A DNA stretch of 64,000 bases from CAYQJL01 sp964573295 (GTDB lineage Bacteria > Eisenbacteria > RBG-16-71-46 > CAIMUX01 > WJJG01). Each line of letters starts with the position of its first letter. Position 1 is the first letter of the stretch. Location of the stretch: the NCBI GenBank assembly GCA_964573295.1, contig CAZNJE010000022.1:1-64000 (forward strand), read 5' to 3'. Positions 7,860-18,484 of this stretch are shown here, piece by piece. Both the position numbers and the translations under genes were made by a program. The notes under the pieces were generated by a model that saw nothing but the letters and a program-made list of their open reading frames with translations, was not told the DNA's origin and searched no databases.

Positions 7860-9388
7860 ACGGGCACCTCCTTCAACCACTCCAGGTCCGTCAGATACAG
7901 CGAGCGCATATCCAGGATGTTGTACTGCAGCATGGCCAATCGTTCGAGGCCTAGTCCCCAGGCCAGCACGGGACTCGTGCAGCCCAGGGGTTCGGTGACC
8001 TCCGGACGGAAGATTCCGGCGCCACCCATCTCGAACCAGTCCTGCTTCTCCGGAAGCCAGATGAAGACCTCCACGCTGGGCTCGGTGTAGGGAAAGAAGC
8101 CGGGCCGGAACTCGAACTTCTCGAAGCCCATCTTGGTGTAGAAGGCGCCCAGGGTGCCGAGCAGATGCGCGAAGCTCGCCTGTTGGTCGATGATGATGCC
8201 GTCGACCTGTTGAAAGACGGGCAGGTGCTTGTAGTCGATCGCTTCGCGCCGGAAGACCCGGCCCATGCAGAAGACCTTGCGCGGAGAGGCCGGATTGGCG
8301 GCCACCGACCGAGCGCTGGCTGCCGTGTTGTGCGTGCGCAGCACCGCCGTCATCGCCCGCTTTGGATCCCAGCGGTACTGCCAACCCTGCGAGCCGGTCG
8401 CGCCCCCATCCTCGTGGGTGGCCGCCACCCGCTCGACGAGCCCCGTGTCATCCGGCAAGGGGACTTCGGAGGGCCTCTTCAGATAGAAGGTGTCCTGCAT
8501 CTCGCGCGCCGGGTGATCCTGCGGTTGGAACAGGGCGTCGAAGTTCCAGAAGGCCGACTCGACCCAGGGCGTACGCACTTCCTCGAAGCCCATCTCGACG
8601 AAGATGCGCCGGGTGGTGTCGAGCACCCGCTGCATCGGATGGGGCTTGCCCGGCGCGATGGCCGATACGCCCAGATCGATGTCGTAGTTCTTGTAGGTGA
8701 CCTCGCGCCACTCCCCCGTGGCGATCAGTTCGGGGGTGAGTTGCGCGACCTCGCGTGCTTCCTCGATTCCTTCCGCGACCGTCTCGCCGCCCGCCGGCGA
8801 GAGACGCACGTACCGCCGGCGCTTCTGCTTCACCTCGATCAGCTCCCGGCGGCCCTTGAGCAGCTCGAGGGCGGCGGCGACGTCGAGTCCTTCTGCGGCC
8901 AGATCAGGGGTGCCGGCACGTTGCCCCGGCCGCCGGCTGAGCGCCTCGAGCAGGGCCTCGTCGGGCCCCGCGCCCGCCAGACCCTCACCGGCCTTCTCTC
9001 CCAGAACGAGTTCGGGACCCTTCTTGATGGCCCATCCCTTGGCGGTCAAGAGTTTGAGCGAGGCGCCCACCTGCCGGGTCTCCAGCCCCGATCGCTCGGG
9101 CAACTCCTGCATCGTGAGACCTCGCCCTGCCACGCTCAGGGCCTCGAGAACGCGCCGCTCGGGCAACTTGCCCTGCACGGCGGCCTCCCCGCCCTCCTTG
9201 AGCACGATCTCCTCGAAGGGCGACTCTTCGATCTCGACCAGACCTTGATTCGCCAGGAGCTGGGCCCCGGCCGCGACCAGCGCCTGGTCGACCTGCAACG
9301 TGCCGGCCAAGGCCGGGATCTCGACTGGCTCATCGAGGCCTTCGAGTCCCTTCAGGATCAAGAACTGCTCGCGAGAAAAAAGGCGCAT
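7850..9388 (-). CDS. pheS: Phenylalanyl-tRNA synthetase alpha subunit, archaeal/eukaryotic type
   Basis: 512 residues, against about 330-350 for bacterial PheS. Residues 1-200 hold winged-helix-like repeats typical of the archaeal/eukaryotic alpha subunit (for example RRVLEALSVAGRGLTMQELP) in place of the bacterial coiled coil. The class II catalytic core follows: HPMQRVLDTTRRIFVEMGFEEV, RTHNTAASAR, motif 2 VFCMGRVFRREAIDYKHLPV, the FFPYTEPSVEV loop, and motif 3 GLGLERLAML near 478-487. It binds ATP and phenylalanine and aminoacylates tRNA-Phe as alpha2beta2. The ATG is preceded by GAGGAGG. The gene is directly downstream of rsmE and overlaps pheT. Confidence 0.95.
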   Translation of the reverse strand: MRLFSREQFLILKGLEGLDEPVEIPALAGTLQVDQALVAAGAQLLANQGLVEIEESPFEEIVLKEGGEAAVQGKLPERRVLEALSVAGRGLTMQELPERSGLETRQVGASLKLLTAKGWAIKKGPELVLGEKAGEGLAGAGPDEALLEALSRRPGQRAGTPDLAAEGLDVAAALELLKGRRELIEVKQKRRRYVRLSPAGGETVAEGIEEAREVAQLTPELIATGEWREVTYKNYDIDLGVSAIAPGKPHPMQRVLDTTRRIFVEMGFEEVRTPWVESAFWNFDALFQPQDHPAREMQDTFYLKRPSEVPLPDDTGLVERVAATHEDGGATGSQGWQYRWDPKRAMTAVLRTHNTAASARSVAANPASPRKVFCMGRVFRREAIDYKHLPVFQQVDGIIIDQQASFAHLLGTLGAFYTKMGFEKFEFRPGFFPYTEPSVEVFIWLPEKQDWFEMGGAGIFRPEVTEPLGCTSPVLAWGLGLERLAMLQYNILDMRSLYLTDLEWLKEVPVCR

Positions 9389-9397
9389 GGATCCTCC

Positions 9398-10183
9398 TCA
9401 CCCCGATTGCGAATGTGTGCTCGCGCGGACCCGCGCGGCCTCACCACAGAGCAGCGCCGCGGCCGTTTCGGCCCGCAGGCGCCGGGGACCAAGGGTAACA
9501 CAGGTGGCCCCCGCCTGATGCAGCCGCGTACGCTCGCCATCCGACCAGCCCCCTTCGGGACCCACGAGAAGAAGCGTCTCCGCCGGCGCGAAGCCGGCCA
9601 GCGTACGGGCCGTCAGCGTCTCACCCGCCGGATCGGCACAGATCAGCCGTGCGCCCTCGCGCGCAGCCTGCAATTCTATCAAGTCTCCGTGAAGGGCCAC
9701 CGGCGGGCACAGGGCCCGGCCGGCCTGCTTCATGGCGGCCCTCGCCACCCGGCTCCACCGATCGCACTTGCCCTCTGCGCGGGCCAGGCTCCATCCCACC
9801 GAACGCTCGGCGCCGAACAGGTCGATCCCCACAACACCCAGCTCGACCGCCTTCTCGATCGCCCATTCGAGCCGTACCGATGTCCGGATCCAGGCCAGGC
9901 CCAGTCGGCCGGCCTGCGCCCGTTCACCGCAGGCCGTCTCGAGCCGGCCCAACCGCACGTCCATGTGGCTTCCGGTGACCTGCTCCACTACGGCCCGGCA
10001 CTGGCGGCCCTCGCCGTCGACCAGCACCACCTCGGCGCCCCGCGTGACGCGCAAGACCCGGGCGGCATGATGGCCTTCCTCTTCCGGCAGGCGTACGACC
10101 GCGCCGGGATCCGGCCAGGGCGAGGGCAGGTAGAACCACCGGTGTGACGCCGCGTGGGCGCCGTTGTCAGCTACGGAAGGCAT
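9398..10183 (-). CDS. rsmE: 16S rRNA (uracil(1498)-N3)-methyltransferase
   Basis: 261 residues; SPOUT-class methyltransferase that makes m3U1498 in the decoding region of 16S rRNA using S-adenosylmethionine. The N-terminal PUA-like domain includes HHAARVLRVTRGAEVVLVDG. The trefoil-knot SAM site is LLLVGPEGGWSDGE...TCVTLGPRRLRAETAA, the family signature. Also seen are AIEKAVELGV and RAAMKQAGR. ATG at 10183 is chosen; it lies inside the last codons of dnaJ (17-nt overlap), so translation is probably coupled. A longer start at 10231 exists but would extend deep into dnaJ. Confidence 0.93.
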   Translation of the reverse strand: MPSVADNGAHAASHRWFYLPSPWPDPGAVVRLPEEEGHHAARVLRVTRGAEVVLVDGEGRQCRAVVEQVTGSHMDVRLGRLETACGERAQAGRLGLAWIRTSVRLEWAIEKAVELGVVGIDLFGAERSVGWSLARAEGKCDRWSRVARAAMKQAGRALCPPVALHGDLIELQAAREGARLICADPAGETLTARTLAGFAPAETLLLVGPEGGWSDGERTRLHQAGATCVTLGPRRLRAETAAALLCGEAARVRASTHSQSG

Positions 10184-11333
10184 CCTTGATCTTCTCGAAG
10201 AATCCCTTGCCCGGTTTCGGAGGGCGGACACCGGGCATCCCGGCCAGCTTCTCGAGCAGCTTCTTCTCCGCCGCGCTCAACTTCTGCGGTGTCCAGACGG
10301 TGACCTCCACGTAGAGGTCACCCTGCGCCCGCCCGCGGCCGACCCCGCGCCCGCGCAAGCGCAAGATCTTTCCCGACTGGATGCCGGCAGGCACCTTGAT
10401 CTCGACCGGCCCCTCCAGCGTGGGGATCTGCATCTTGTCGCCCAGTGCCGCCTGCGCAATGCTGATCGGCAGCCGCAACAGCAAGTCATCGCCCTGGCGC
10501 TCGAAGAGCTCGTGAGGCGTCTCATGGATCGCGATCACGAGATCTCCAGCCGGGCTGCCGCGCCGCCCCACGTTGCCGCCCCCGCGCTTGACCAGTCGCT
10601 GCCCGTCAGCGATCCCCGGGGGCACCTGAATCTTGAGTTCTTCGCTGGTTTCGACTCGGCCTTCTCCCCCACACGATGGGCAGGGATCCTCGACCATGCT
10701 GCCCTCACCGCCGCAACGCGTGCAGGCCACCGTGTGCACCACCTGTCCCCACAGGGCCCTTTGCACCACGCGCACCTGGCCCGTGCCGTTGCACTGCGAG
10801 CAGGTCGCTGCCCGCGACCCCGGACGCGCGCCGTTGCCGCCGCAGGTTTCACACATCACCTTGCGCTTGAGGCGGACGGTTTTCTCGACTCCCTTGGCGA
10901 TCTCCTCGAGCGAAAGTGATAGCGACAGCCCCAGATCCTCGCCGTGGCGACCCCGGCTGCTGCGCCGGCCGCCGCCTTCGAACCCGCCACCCATGAAGCT
11001 GCTGAACAGGTCCTCGAAGCCGAAGCCCCCGCCGGAATGACGCCGGGCGAACTCGCGAAAGATCTCCATCGGATCGAAATCCGGTGCCGCGCCGCCGAAC
11101 CCTCCCCCGGAAACGCCTTCGTGGCCGAAGCGGTCGTACTGCGCCTTCTTCTGCACATCACTGAGGACCTGATAGGCCTCCGACACTTCCTTGAAGCGAT
11201 CTTCGGCCTCCTCGTCCCCCGGATTCTTGTCCGGGTGATACTTGACGGCCAGCCCGTGGTAGGCCTTCTTGATGACCTCCGGGCTCGCGTCACGCTCGAT
11301 GCCGAGAACCTCGTAGTAATCTCTCTTGCCCAT
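10167..11333 (-). CDS. dnaJ: Chaperone protein DnaJ
   Basis: 388 residues, the usual type I DnaJ length. J domain at 1-70 with the HPD triad (H33-P34-D35); a Gly/Phe-rich linker (FGGAAPDFDP, GGGFGFEDLF, GGGFEGGG); a zinc domain with four CxxCxGxG repeats (CETCGGNG, CSQCNGTG, CTRCGGEG, CPSCGGEG); then two beta-barrel substrate-binding domains ending in a basic tail. It stimulates DnaK ATPase and binds unfolded clients. The start at MGKRDYYEVLG is canonical. No dnaK, grpE or hrcA lies nearby. Downstream rsmE overlaps its 3' end, a known dnaJ-rsmE pairing. Confidence 0.97.
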   Translation of the reverse strand: MGKRDYYEVLGIERDASPEVIKKAYHGLAVKYHPDKNPGDEEAEDRFKEVSEAYQVLSDVQKKAQYDRFGHEGVSGGGFGGAAPDFDPMEIFREFARRHSGGGFGFEDLFSSFMGGGFEGGGRRSSRGRHGEDLGLSLSLSLEEIAKGVEKTVRLKRKVMCETCGGNGARPGSRAATCSQCNGTGQVRVVQRALWGQVVHTVACTRCGGEGSMVEDPCPSCGGEGRVETSEELKIQVPPGIADGQRLVKRGGGNVGRRGSPAGDLVIAIHETPHELFERQGDDLLLRLPISIAQAALGDKMQIPTLEGPVEIKVPAGIQSGKILRLRGRGVGRGRAQGDLYVEVTVWTPQKLSAAEKKLLEKLAGMPGVRPPKPGKGFFEKIKDAFRS

Positions 11334-11444
11334 ACCCCCCTCTCGGGCTCCTCCGTTTCTTGCCCGCATCCGCTGCCGCCAGCATTGCCGCATCCTCTGC
11401 GGCTACAACTGCCCGCGTTTGCTGCGTGCGTTTGGTTCTGGCCG

Positions 11445-12863
11445 CTATTGTCCGCGCTGCGCCACGATCGAGCGCAGCGTCAGAAGCAAGATCCGCAGAT
11501 CGAATCCCAGCGACCAGTTCTCAATATAGTACAGATCATACCGCGTCCGTTCCTCGATCGGGACGTTGCCCCGCAGGCCGTTGACCTGAGCCCAGCCGGT
11601 GATGCCGCTCTTGACGCGGTGGCGGTCGAAATAGCCCGGCACCACCTCCTCGAAGCGATCCACGAAGAACGGCCGCTCCGGACGCGGCCCCACCAGGCTC
11701 ATCTCTCCCCTGAGCACATTGAAGAGCTGCGGCAACTCGTCCAGGCTCCACGTGCGCAGAAACGTCCCCACGCGCGTCCGGCGCGGATCGGCGTTCTCCG
11801 CCCAAACCGGACCGGTCCCATCTTCGGCATCGACTCGCATCGAGCGGAACTTGATCATGTGAAAGACGCGCCGGTCGCGCCCAACCCGCTGTTGGTAGTA
11901 GAAGACCGGACCTCGCGATTCCAGCCTGACCGCCAGAGCGATCACGGTCAGCAAGGGCGCGAGCACGATCAGCAGCGGCACCGTAATGAACAGATCCAGC
12001 GTCCGTTTCAGCACCCCGTTCCAACCTGCCAGCGGGATCTCGCACAAGCCCGCGATGGGGATGCCGTCGATCTCCTCGAAATGCATCTCGTGCGAGATCA
12101 GCGAGAACAGGTCGGGCACGAACTCGACGTCGACCTGATGCGGATTGCATTGGCGCAGGATCTCGATGATCCCTTCCTGGCCGGTGAAGGGCAATGCCAC
12201 GATCACCCGGTCGATCTCACCTTCGGCGACCAGACGGCCGACCTCATCGTAGCGCCCGAGGACCGGCAAGGGGTCATCGTCGTGCGGCTCGGTGTCCTCA
12301 CCGGGGCCAGCCAGCAGGCCGACCGGCTGGTGGAGCCCCAAGCCGTCGCGAACCAGCGCACGAGCGATCCGCCGGCCCTGCGGTGTCCGTCCCACGACGA
12401 CGAACTTCAGCGGGCGGTCGCGCTGGATCCAAGCGGCCAGGTGCAGCATGGCCGTGCGTCCGAGGTAGAGCAGGGGGATCGCCAGCATCCAGATGAGCGG
12501 GACCGCGATGCGCGAGTAGGTGAAGTCGCGGTAGAAGAAGGCGACCGCCGCGGTGAGCACCATGCCCAGCAACGATGCTTGCAGCATGCGCGGCGCCTGC
12601 GCGCTGCCCCACTGCAACCGCCGGCGATAGAGGCCGAAGGCGTGGAAGACGACGATCCACACGCCGGCCGTAACGACCGCGGCGACCGCATAGTTGGCCA
12701 GGTCCGGGATGCCCTTTGAAACGTCCCACAGCCGGCCGACCAGCAGCGAGTGAAAACGGAGCCAATAACCGATCAGAAAGGCGAGCCCGATCGCGAGCAG
12801 GTCGCTGACGTGCCAGAGAAACTGGAGCAGCGTCTCTCTCTTTCTACGTTCGACGTGTCCCAT
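11445..12863 (-). CDS. Polyprenyl glycosylphosphotransferase (exopolysaccharide initiating sugar transferase)
   Basis: 472 residues. The N-terminal half has about five membrane helices (LLAIGLAFLIGYWLRF, YAVAAVVTAGVWIVVFHAFG and others) and a CoA-binding-like domain (KFVVVGRTPQGRRIARALV). After a membrane anchor (LFITVPLLIVLAPLLTVIAL) the catalytic domain shows GPVFYYQQRVGRDRRVFHMIKFRSM, TWSLDELPQLFNVLRGEMSLVGPRPE and KSGITGWAQVNGLRG. These are diagnostic of the WbaP/CpsE/EpsB family, which moves a sugar-1-phosphate to undecaprenyl phosphate. It lies 16 nt downstream of a GT4 glycosyltransferase, so the two probably act in one surface-polysaccharide pathway. Sugar specificity cannot be read. 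Confidence 0.93.
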   Translation of the reverse strand: MGHVERRKRETLLQFLWHVSDLLAIGLAFLIGYWLRFHSLLVGRLWDVSKGIPDLANYAVAAVVTAGVWIVVFHAFGLYRRRLQWGSAQAPRMLQASLLGMVLTAAVAFFYRDFTYSRIAVPLIWMLAIPLLYLGRTAMLHLAAWIQRDRPLKFVVVGRTPQGRRIARALVRDGLGLHQPVGLLAGPGEDTEPHDDDPLPVLGRYDEVGRLVAEGEIDRVIVALPFTGQEGIIEILRQCNPHQVDVEFVPDLFSLISHEMHFEEIDGIPIAGLCEIPLAGWNGVLKRTLDLFITVPLLIVLAPLLTVIALAVRLESRGPVFYYQQRVGRDRRVFHMIKFRSMRVDAEDGTGPVWAENADPRRTRVGTFLRTWSLDELPQLFNVLRGEMSLVGPRPERPFFVDRFEEVVPGYFDRHRVKSGITGWAQVNGLRGNVPIEERTRYDLYYIENWSLGFDLRILLLTLRSIVAQRGQ

Positions 12864-12879
12864 CAGCTACCTCTGGCGG

Positions 12880-13971
12880 CTATTCGAGCGCCATGGCCAC
12901 TTCCTCTTCCATGCGCACGCGGAAGCCCGCGCGCGAGAAGTTCTCCGCGCGGCGGCGCGCGTCGGCCGGAGCCAGGCCCACCTGTTCGAGCTTCTCGATC
13001 GCCTCGGCCATCGCCTCGACCGTCTGCTCCTGGAAGAAGATGCCCGTGCGCCCCGGTTGAACGGTCTCGAGCACGCCGCCGGTTCCGTACGCCACCACCG
13101 GCGTTCCGCAGGCCATGGCCTCGAGCGGCACGATACCGAAATCCTCCTCACCCGGGAAGAGCAGCGCCTGCGCGCCCTGGAGCAACCCGTGCAACTGCTC
13201 GAATTCCACCCATCCGAGGAATTCGGTGTTTGCCCCGGCTCGCCTCTCGAGTCGCCTACGTTCGACGCCGCTGCCCACGACCACCAGGCGCTTGCCGAGC
13301 TGACGAGCGGCGTCGATGGCCAGATCCACCCGTTTGTAGGGCACCAGCGCGGAGATGACCAGCAAGTAGTCGCCCCGCGGCCGCTGTGGGTCGAACCGAA
13401 ACGCCTCGAGATCCACCCAGGGATGGACCACGCTGGCCTCCCGGGCGTAGTAGCGCAGGATCCGCGCGGCTACGTTGTGCGAGTTTGCAACGAAGTGATC
13501 CACCCGCAGGGAGGTCACCACGTCCCAGTTACGCAACCAGGTCGCCATTGGAGGCAGGAGCCATGAGAAGGGGAAGCCGTAGCGCTTCCCGCCGAAGTAG
13601 TGCTCGTAGAGGAGCCAGACGTAGCGCATGGGTGTGTGGCAGTAACACACGTGGACCGTGCCAGGGTGGATAACCACCCCCTTGGCGGCCGCATGGCTGC
13701 TCGAGAGCACCAGGTCGTAGCCGCGCAAGTCGAAGCGCTCGATCGCCGCCGGGTAGAGCGGAAGGTAGTGCTGATACTTCTTCGGGCCCCAGGGAGCCCG
13801 CTGCAAGAAGGAGGTGTGGATCGGGTGGCTCGCGATGGCGCCGCTGACCGAACCGGGACGGTGGACGAGCGTGTAGATCGGCGCCTCGGGAAACATCTCG
13901 CAGAAGACCTCGAGGCACTTCTCGCCGCCCCGCATGCCGGTCAGCCAGTCGTGGACCAGCGCTACCCTCAC
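12880..13971 (-). CDS. Glycosyltransferase family 4 protein
   Basis: 363 residues; GT-B fold. The N-terminal acceptor domain begins RVALVHDWLTGMRGGEKCLE, and HTPMRYVWLLYEHYFGG is typical of mannosyl/rhamnosyl transferases in polysaccharide clusters. The C-terminal nucleotide-sugar domain has YLLVISALVPYKRVDLAIDA and the E-x7-E motif FPGEEDFGIVPLEAMACGTPVVAYGTGGV (written here across several short motifs). The start is GTG, overlapping the hemW stop by 4 nt. It lies immediately upstream of the polyprenyl glycosylphosphotransferase. The sugar donor is unknown. Confidence 0.9.
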   Translation of the reverse strand: MRVALVHDWLTGMRGGEKCLEVFCEMFPEAPIYTLVHRPGSVSGAIASHPIHTSFLQRAPWGPKKYQHYLPLYPAAIERFDLRGYDLVLSSSHAAAKGVVIHPGTVHVCYCHTPMRYVWLLYEHYFGGKRYGFPFSWLLPPMATWLRNWDVVTSLRVDHFVANSHNVAARILRYYAREASVVHPWVDLEAFRFDPQRPRGDYLLVISALVPYKRVDLAIDAARQLGKRLVVVGSGVERRRLERRAGANTEFLGWVEFEQLHGLLQGAQALLFPGEEDFGIVPLEAMACGTPVVAYGTGGVLETVQPGRTGIFFQEQTVEAMAEAIEKLEQVGLAPADARRRAENFSRAGFRVRMEEEVAMALE

Positions 13972-15167
13972 GAGATCCCCTCCTCCAGCGCGCGGATCAC
14001 CTCCACGAAAACGCTGTTCGAGACGAAGTAGGCCTCCGGCGAGAGCTTCAGGCCCTCGCGGTCGGCCTCGAGGAAACCGCTGTTCGTCAGGAAACGCACC
14101 CGTTGCTTGAACCGATCGGGCAAGGGCTGTCCCAGGGCGGCCTCGAGCGCATCCCAGGTGATGCCCTCGGCCAAGCGCAGCCCCAGGTAGATCATCTCCT
14201 TGGCTGCATCCAGCTTCGTCAGCCGCAGACGTTCCTCGACCGGCCGCCGGCCGCGCTCGAGCAGGCAGGTCAGGTACTCATCCAGATCGGCGCTGTTGCG
14301 CCAGCGGACCTCGCCGTCGAACGAGTGTGCGGCCGGACCCAGACCCTGGTACGGCTTGCGACCCCAGGTGGCCACGTTGTGGCGAGCCCGCTTACCGGGA
14401 CGGGCGAAGTTGGAAATCTCGTACTGCTCGTAGCCCGCGCCGAGCAGCAACTCCCGGGTCCGCTGGTACTGCAGCAGGAGCGTCTCCTCCAGCGGCGATT
14501 CGGCGTAGCCGCCGCGCAAGAGATCCTCGAGGACCGTGTTGACTTCCGGGGTAAGCAAGTAGCAGGAAATGTGGTCGGGCCCGAAACGGAGGGTCTCCTC
14601 CACGTTGGCGATCCAGCGCTCCAGCGACTGCCCCGGCAATCCATAGATCAGATCGATGCTGATGTTCTGACAGCCGAACTCACGCAGCTCGGTGAGGGCC
14701 AGCCGCACCCGGTCGGCCGTCGCGCGCCGCCCGAGGAACGTCAATTCGCCATCGTGGAATGATTGCACCCCCACGCTGATCCGGGTGACACCGTGTTGGA
14801 GCGAGCTTTCGACGAACGCGCCGTCCACATCCTCGGGATTGACCTCCGTGGTGACCTCGCAGTCGGGCGTCCACGGCGCGATCCCCGCCAGCACCGCCAG
14901 CAAGCGACCGAGTCTCTCCGCACCCAGGAGCGAAGGGGTGCCTCCCCCCACGTAGACGGTCTCGATCGAGGGCAGTGTCGCGGCCTTCTCCAGATCCTCG
15001 CGCAGCACGACGGCTTCGGCTTGCATGGCGCGTAGGAAGGGATCCTGCTCGCTCAGACGGTCGCACAGGCTGTAGAATCCGCAATAGTGGCACTTGCTGC
15101 GGCAAAACGGCACATGGGCATACAGGGACAGCCCCTCGCGCGATTCGCCTTCGCCCCCCTTGCTCAT
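13968..15167 (-). CDS. hemW: Radical SAM heme chaperone HemW
   Basis: 399 residues. The radical-SAM [4Fe-4S] cysteines are in HVPFCRSKCHYCGFYS (CxxxCxxC), followed by TVYVGGGTPSLL, a GGE-like SAM site, INPEDV-type TTEVNPEDV and ISVGVQSFHD. The C-terminal HemW domain has YEISNFARPGKRARHNVATW and KEMIYLGLRL. HemW binds heme and is thought to deliver it to respiratory enzymes; it is often misnamed coproporphyrinogen oxidase. ATG at 15167 is preferred (GGAG about 10 nt upstream); GTG at 15170 is adjacent. It overlaps the downstream glycosyltransferase by 4 nt and follows lepB by 13 nt. Confidence 0.92.
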   Translation of the reverse strand: MSKGGEGESREGLSLYAHVPFCRSKCHYCGFYSLCDRLSEQDPFLRAMQAEAVVLREDLEKAATLPSIETVYVGGGTPSLLGAERLGRLLAVLAGIAPWTPDCEVTTEVNPEDVDGAFVESSLQHGVTRISVGVQSFHDGELTFLGRRATADRVRLALTELREFGCQNISIDLIYGLPGQSLERWIANVEETLRFGPDHISCYLLTPEVNTVLEDLLRGGYAESPLEETLLLQYQRTRELLLGAGYEQYEISNFARPGKRARHNVATWGRKPYQGLGPAAHSFDGEVRWRNSADLDEYLTCLLERGRRPVEERLRLTKLDAAKEMIYLGLRLAEGITWDALEAALGQPLPDRFKQRVRFLTNSGFLEADREGLKLSPEAYFVSNSVFVEVIRALEEGIS

Positions 15168-15180
15168 CACCTGCTCCCGT

Positions 15181-15935
15181 TCATCGAACGATGGTCAAGA
15201 TCCGTTCCCATCGCGGCGTGCTCCGATCGGCGTCCCAGGAGAAGTACCGCAGGAACGCCCGGCCGAGCACACGCTCGACCGGCACCGTTCCCCAGAACCG
15301 GCTGTCACGGCTGTTGTCGCGATTGTCACCCATGACGAAGACCTCTCCCCGCGGCACCTCGACCGGTCCGAAATTGTCGCGTACCGCCAGGCGTCCCGCG
15401 TCCGTATGCTGCACGAAAGCCTCCTCGACCGCAACGCCGTCGACGAGCAGGGCCTTGTCGCGCACCTCCACTGTCTGGCCGCCCACCGCGACGACCCGCT
15501 TGATGTAATCGATCATCGCGCCGTCCTCACCCTCCGGGCCGGAGGAGCGTTCGAAGACGATGACGTCTCCCGGTGCGATCTCGCGCAGGCCCGGCAACCG
15601 GCCGCCCACGATCGGCACCAGGGCCCCGTACTCGAACTTCGTGATGAACAGGTAGTCGCCCACCAGAAGCGTTTGCTCCATCGACGGCGAGGGGATCCGA
15701 AAGGCCTGCACCACGAATGCTCTCAAGAAACCGAAGAGCAGCAGCGCGATCAATAGACTCTCGGCAACTTCCCGCAGCGGATGGAGGCGACGGATCCCCC
15801 GGCCCGACGGTTCGATCATCGGGCCGGAGCCTTCGCCGGCGTCTCCGTGGACTTCGGCGCGCGCCCCACGTTTGCCGGGTGCGCCGGGGGCAGACTTCGG
15901 GCTCTGGTTCGGAAGCGTCTGGCCATCGGCCGGTG

Positions 15936-15939
<4 letters not shown>
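15181..15939 (-). CDS. lepB: Signal peptidase I
   Basis: 252 residues. A Pro/Gly/Arg-rich N-terminal cytoplasmic tail is followed by one membrane helix (ESLLIALLLFGFLRAFVV). The catalytic Ser is in IPSPSMEQTLLVGD, the general-base Lys in MIDYIKRVVAVGG, and box E in VFVMGDNRDNSRDSR. It removes signal peptides from Sec and Tat substrates at the outer face of the inner membrane. The ATG overlaps the lepA stop by 4 nt (ATGA), so the two are coupled; the lepA-lepB pair is conserved in many bacteria. Confidence 0.95.
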
Positions 15940-17765
<1,826 letters not shown>

Positions 17766-17789
17766 ATACTCCTCGGTTGCCCCTCCCGA

Positions 17790-18413
17790 CTACCAGCGCC
17801 ACCCTACACCCAGGCGCATGGACAGTCCCTGTGCGTGCGTGTCGGCGCCTTCGACCGGCGCGGGGATCCCGTCCAGTGTCACGTCGAAGCTCTGCAGGTG
17901 CGCGTCGACGAAGGCATCCCCCATCGAGAGCAGGACGAAGAGGCTCGTCCACCAGATGAAGTCGCGTCGGTGGCCCTTGTGCCGGTCTTCTTTGCGCTCG
18001 TAAAAGTCGGCCTGCTCCGGGTAGTCCCGCTGCTTGTCGCGATACTCGTGCACCATGCGGTCCTCGAAGTGGAGCCGCTCGATCATCGCTCCCTCGATGC
18101 CCGCAACCAGAATCGCTTTCCACCACATGCCGTTCTTGGCCTGCCCCCAGCCCGGAATCACCAAAGAGCGCAACGCCACCCACGTAGGCGCATCAAATGT
18201 CCCCTGGGACGAGGCGTCAGGGTGGGGCTCTGCTGCCTCTTCGCCCGCAGGGGACCGCGGCCCCGGCTGCTGGGTCTGCGCATCAGGGCCGGGGTCGGTC
18301 TGTTCCGGGCGCATGACCGGTTCTGGGTCTGCTTGATCCTCCTGGCCATGCACCGACCCGGCGCCTACGAGCAGTAGCGCCGGCAGGAACAGGATGGTGA
18401 TCCACCTGGGCAA
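17790..18413 (-). CDS. DUF5683-like membrane protein
   Basis: About 207 residues from a TTG start. A signal-like segment (PRWITILFLPALLLVGAGSV) is followed by a Pro/Gln/Asp-rich linker. The conserved DUF5683-type core is VALRSLVIPGWGQAKNGMWW, WKAILVAGIEGAMIE, and a second hydrophobic helix IWWTSLFVLLSMGDAFVDAH. Function of the family is unknown. The longer ATG-type start upstream cannot be right because it would lie inside tRNA-Sec. TTG at 18413 has GAGG 8-9 nt upstream, hence this choice. A 13-bp inverted repeat lies between the tRNA and this start. Confidence 0.72.
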   Translation of the reverse strand: MPRWITILFLPALLLVGAGSVHGQEDQADPEPVMRPEQTDPGPDAQTQQPGPRSPAGEEAAEPHPDASSQGTFDAPTWVALRSLVIPGWGQAKNGMWWKAILVAGIEGAMIERLHFEDRMVHEYRDKQRDYPEQADFYERKEDRHKGHRRDFIWWTSLFVLLSMGDAFVDAHLQSFDVTLDGIPAPVEGADTHAQGLSMRLGVGWRW

Positions 18414-18431
18414 ATCTTCGCCCTCAATCGT

Positions 18432-18477
18432 GAGGGGTGACTCGGCGCCAATCCGGGCGTCACGCGAGTCACCCCTC
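18432..18477. repeat. 13-bp perfect inverted repeat between tRNA-Sec and the DUF5683 gene
   Basis: GAGGGGTGACTCG (18432-18444) is matched exactly by CGAGTCACCCCTC (18465-18477). An inner CGCC/GGCG stem lies in the 20-nt spacer. There is no T-run on either side, so it is not a standard intrinsic terminator. It could be a transcript-end or processing hairpin for the tRNA, an attenuator, or a protein-binding dyad. Confidence 0.75.
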
Positions 18478-18484
18478 GATAAGC

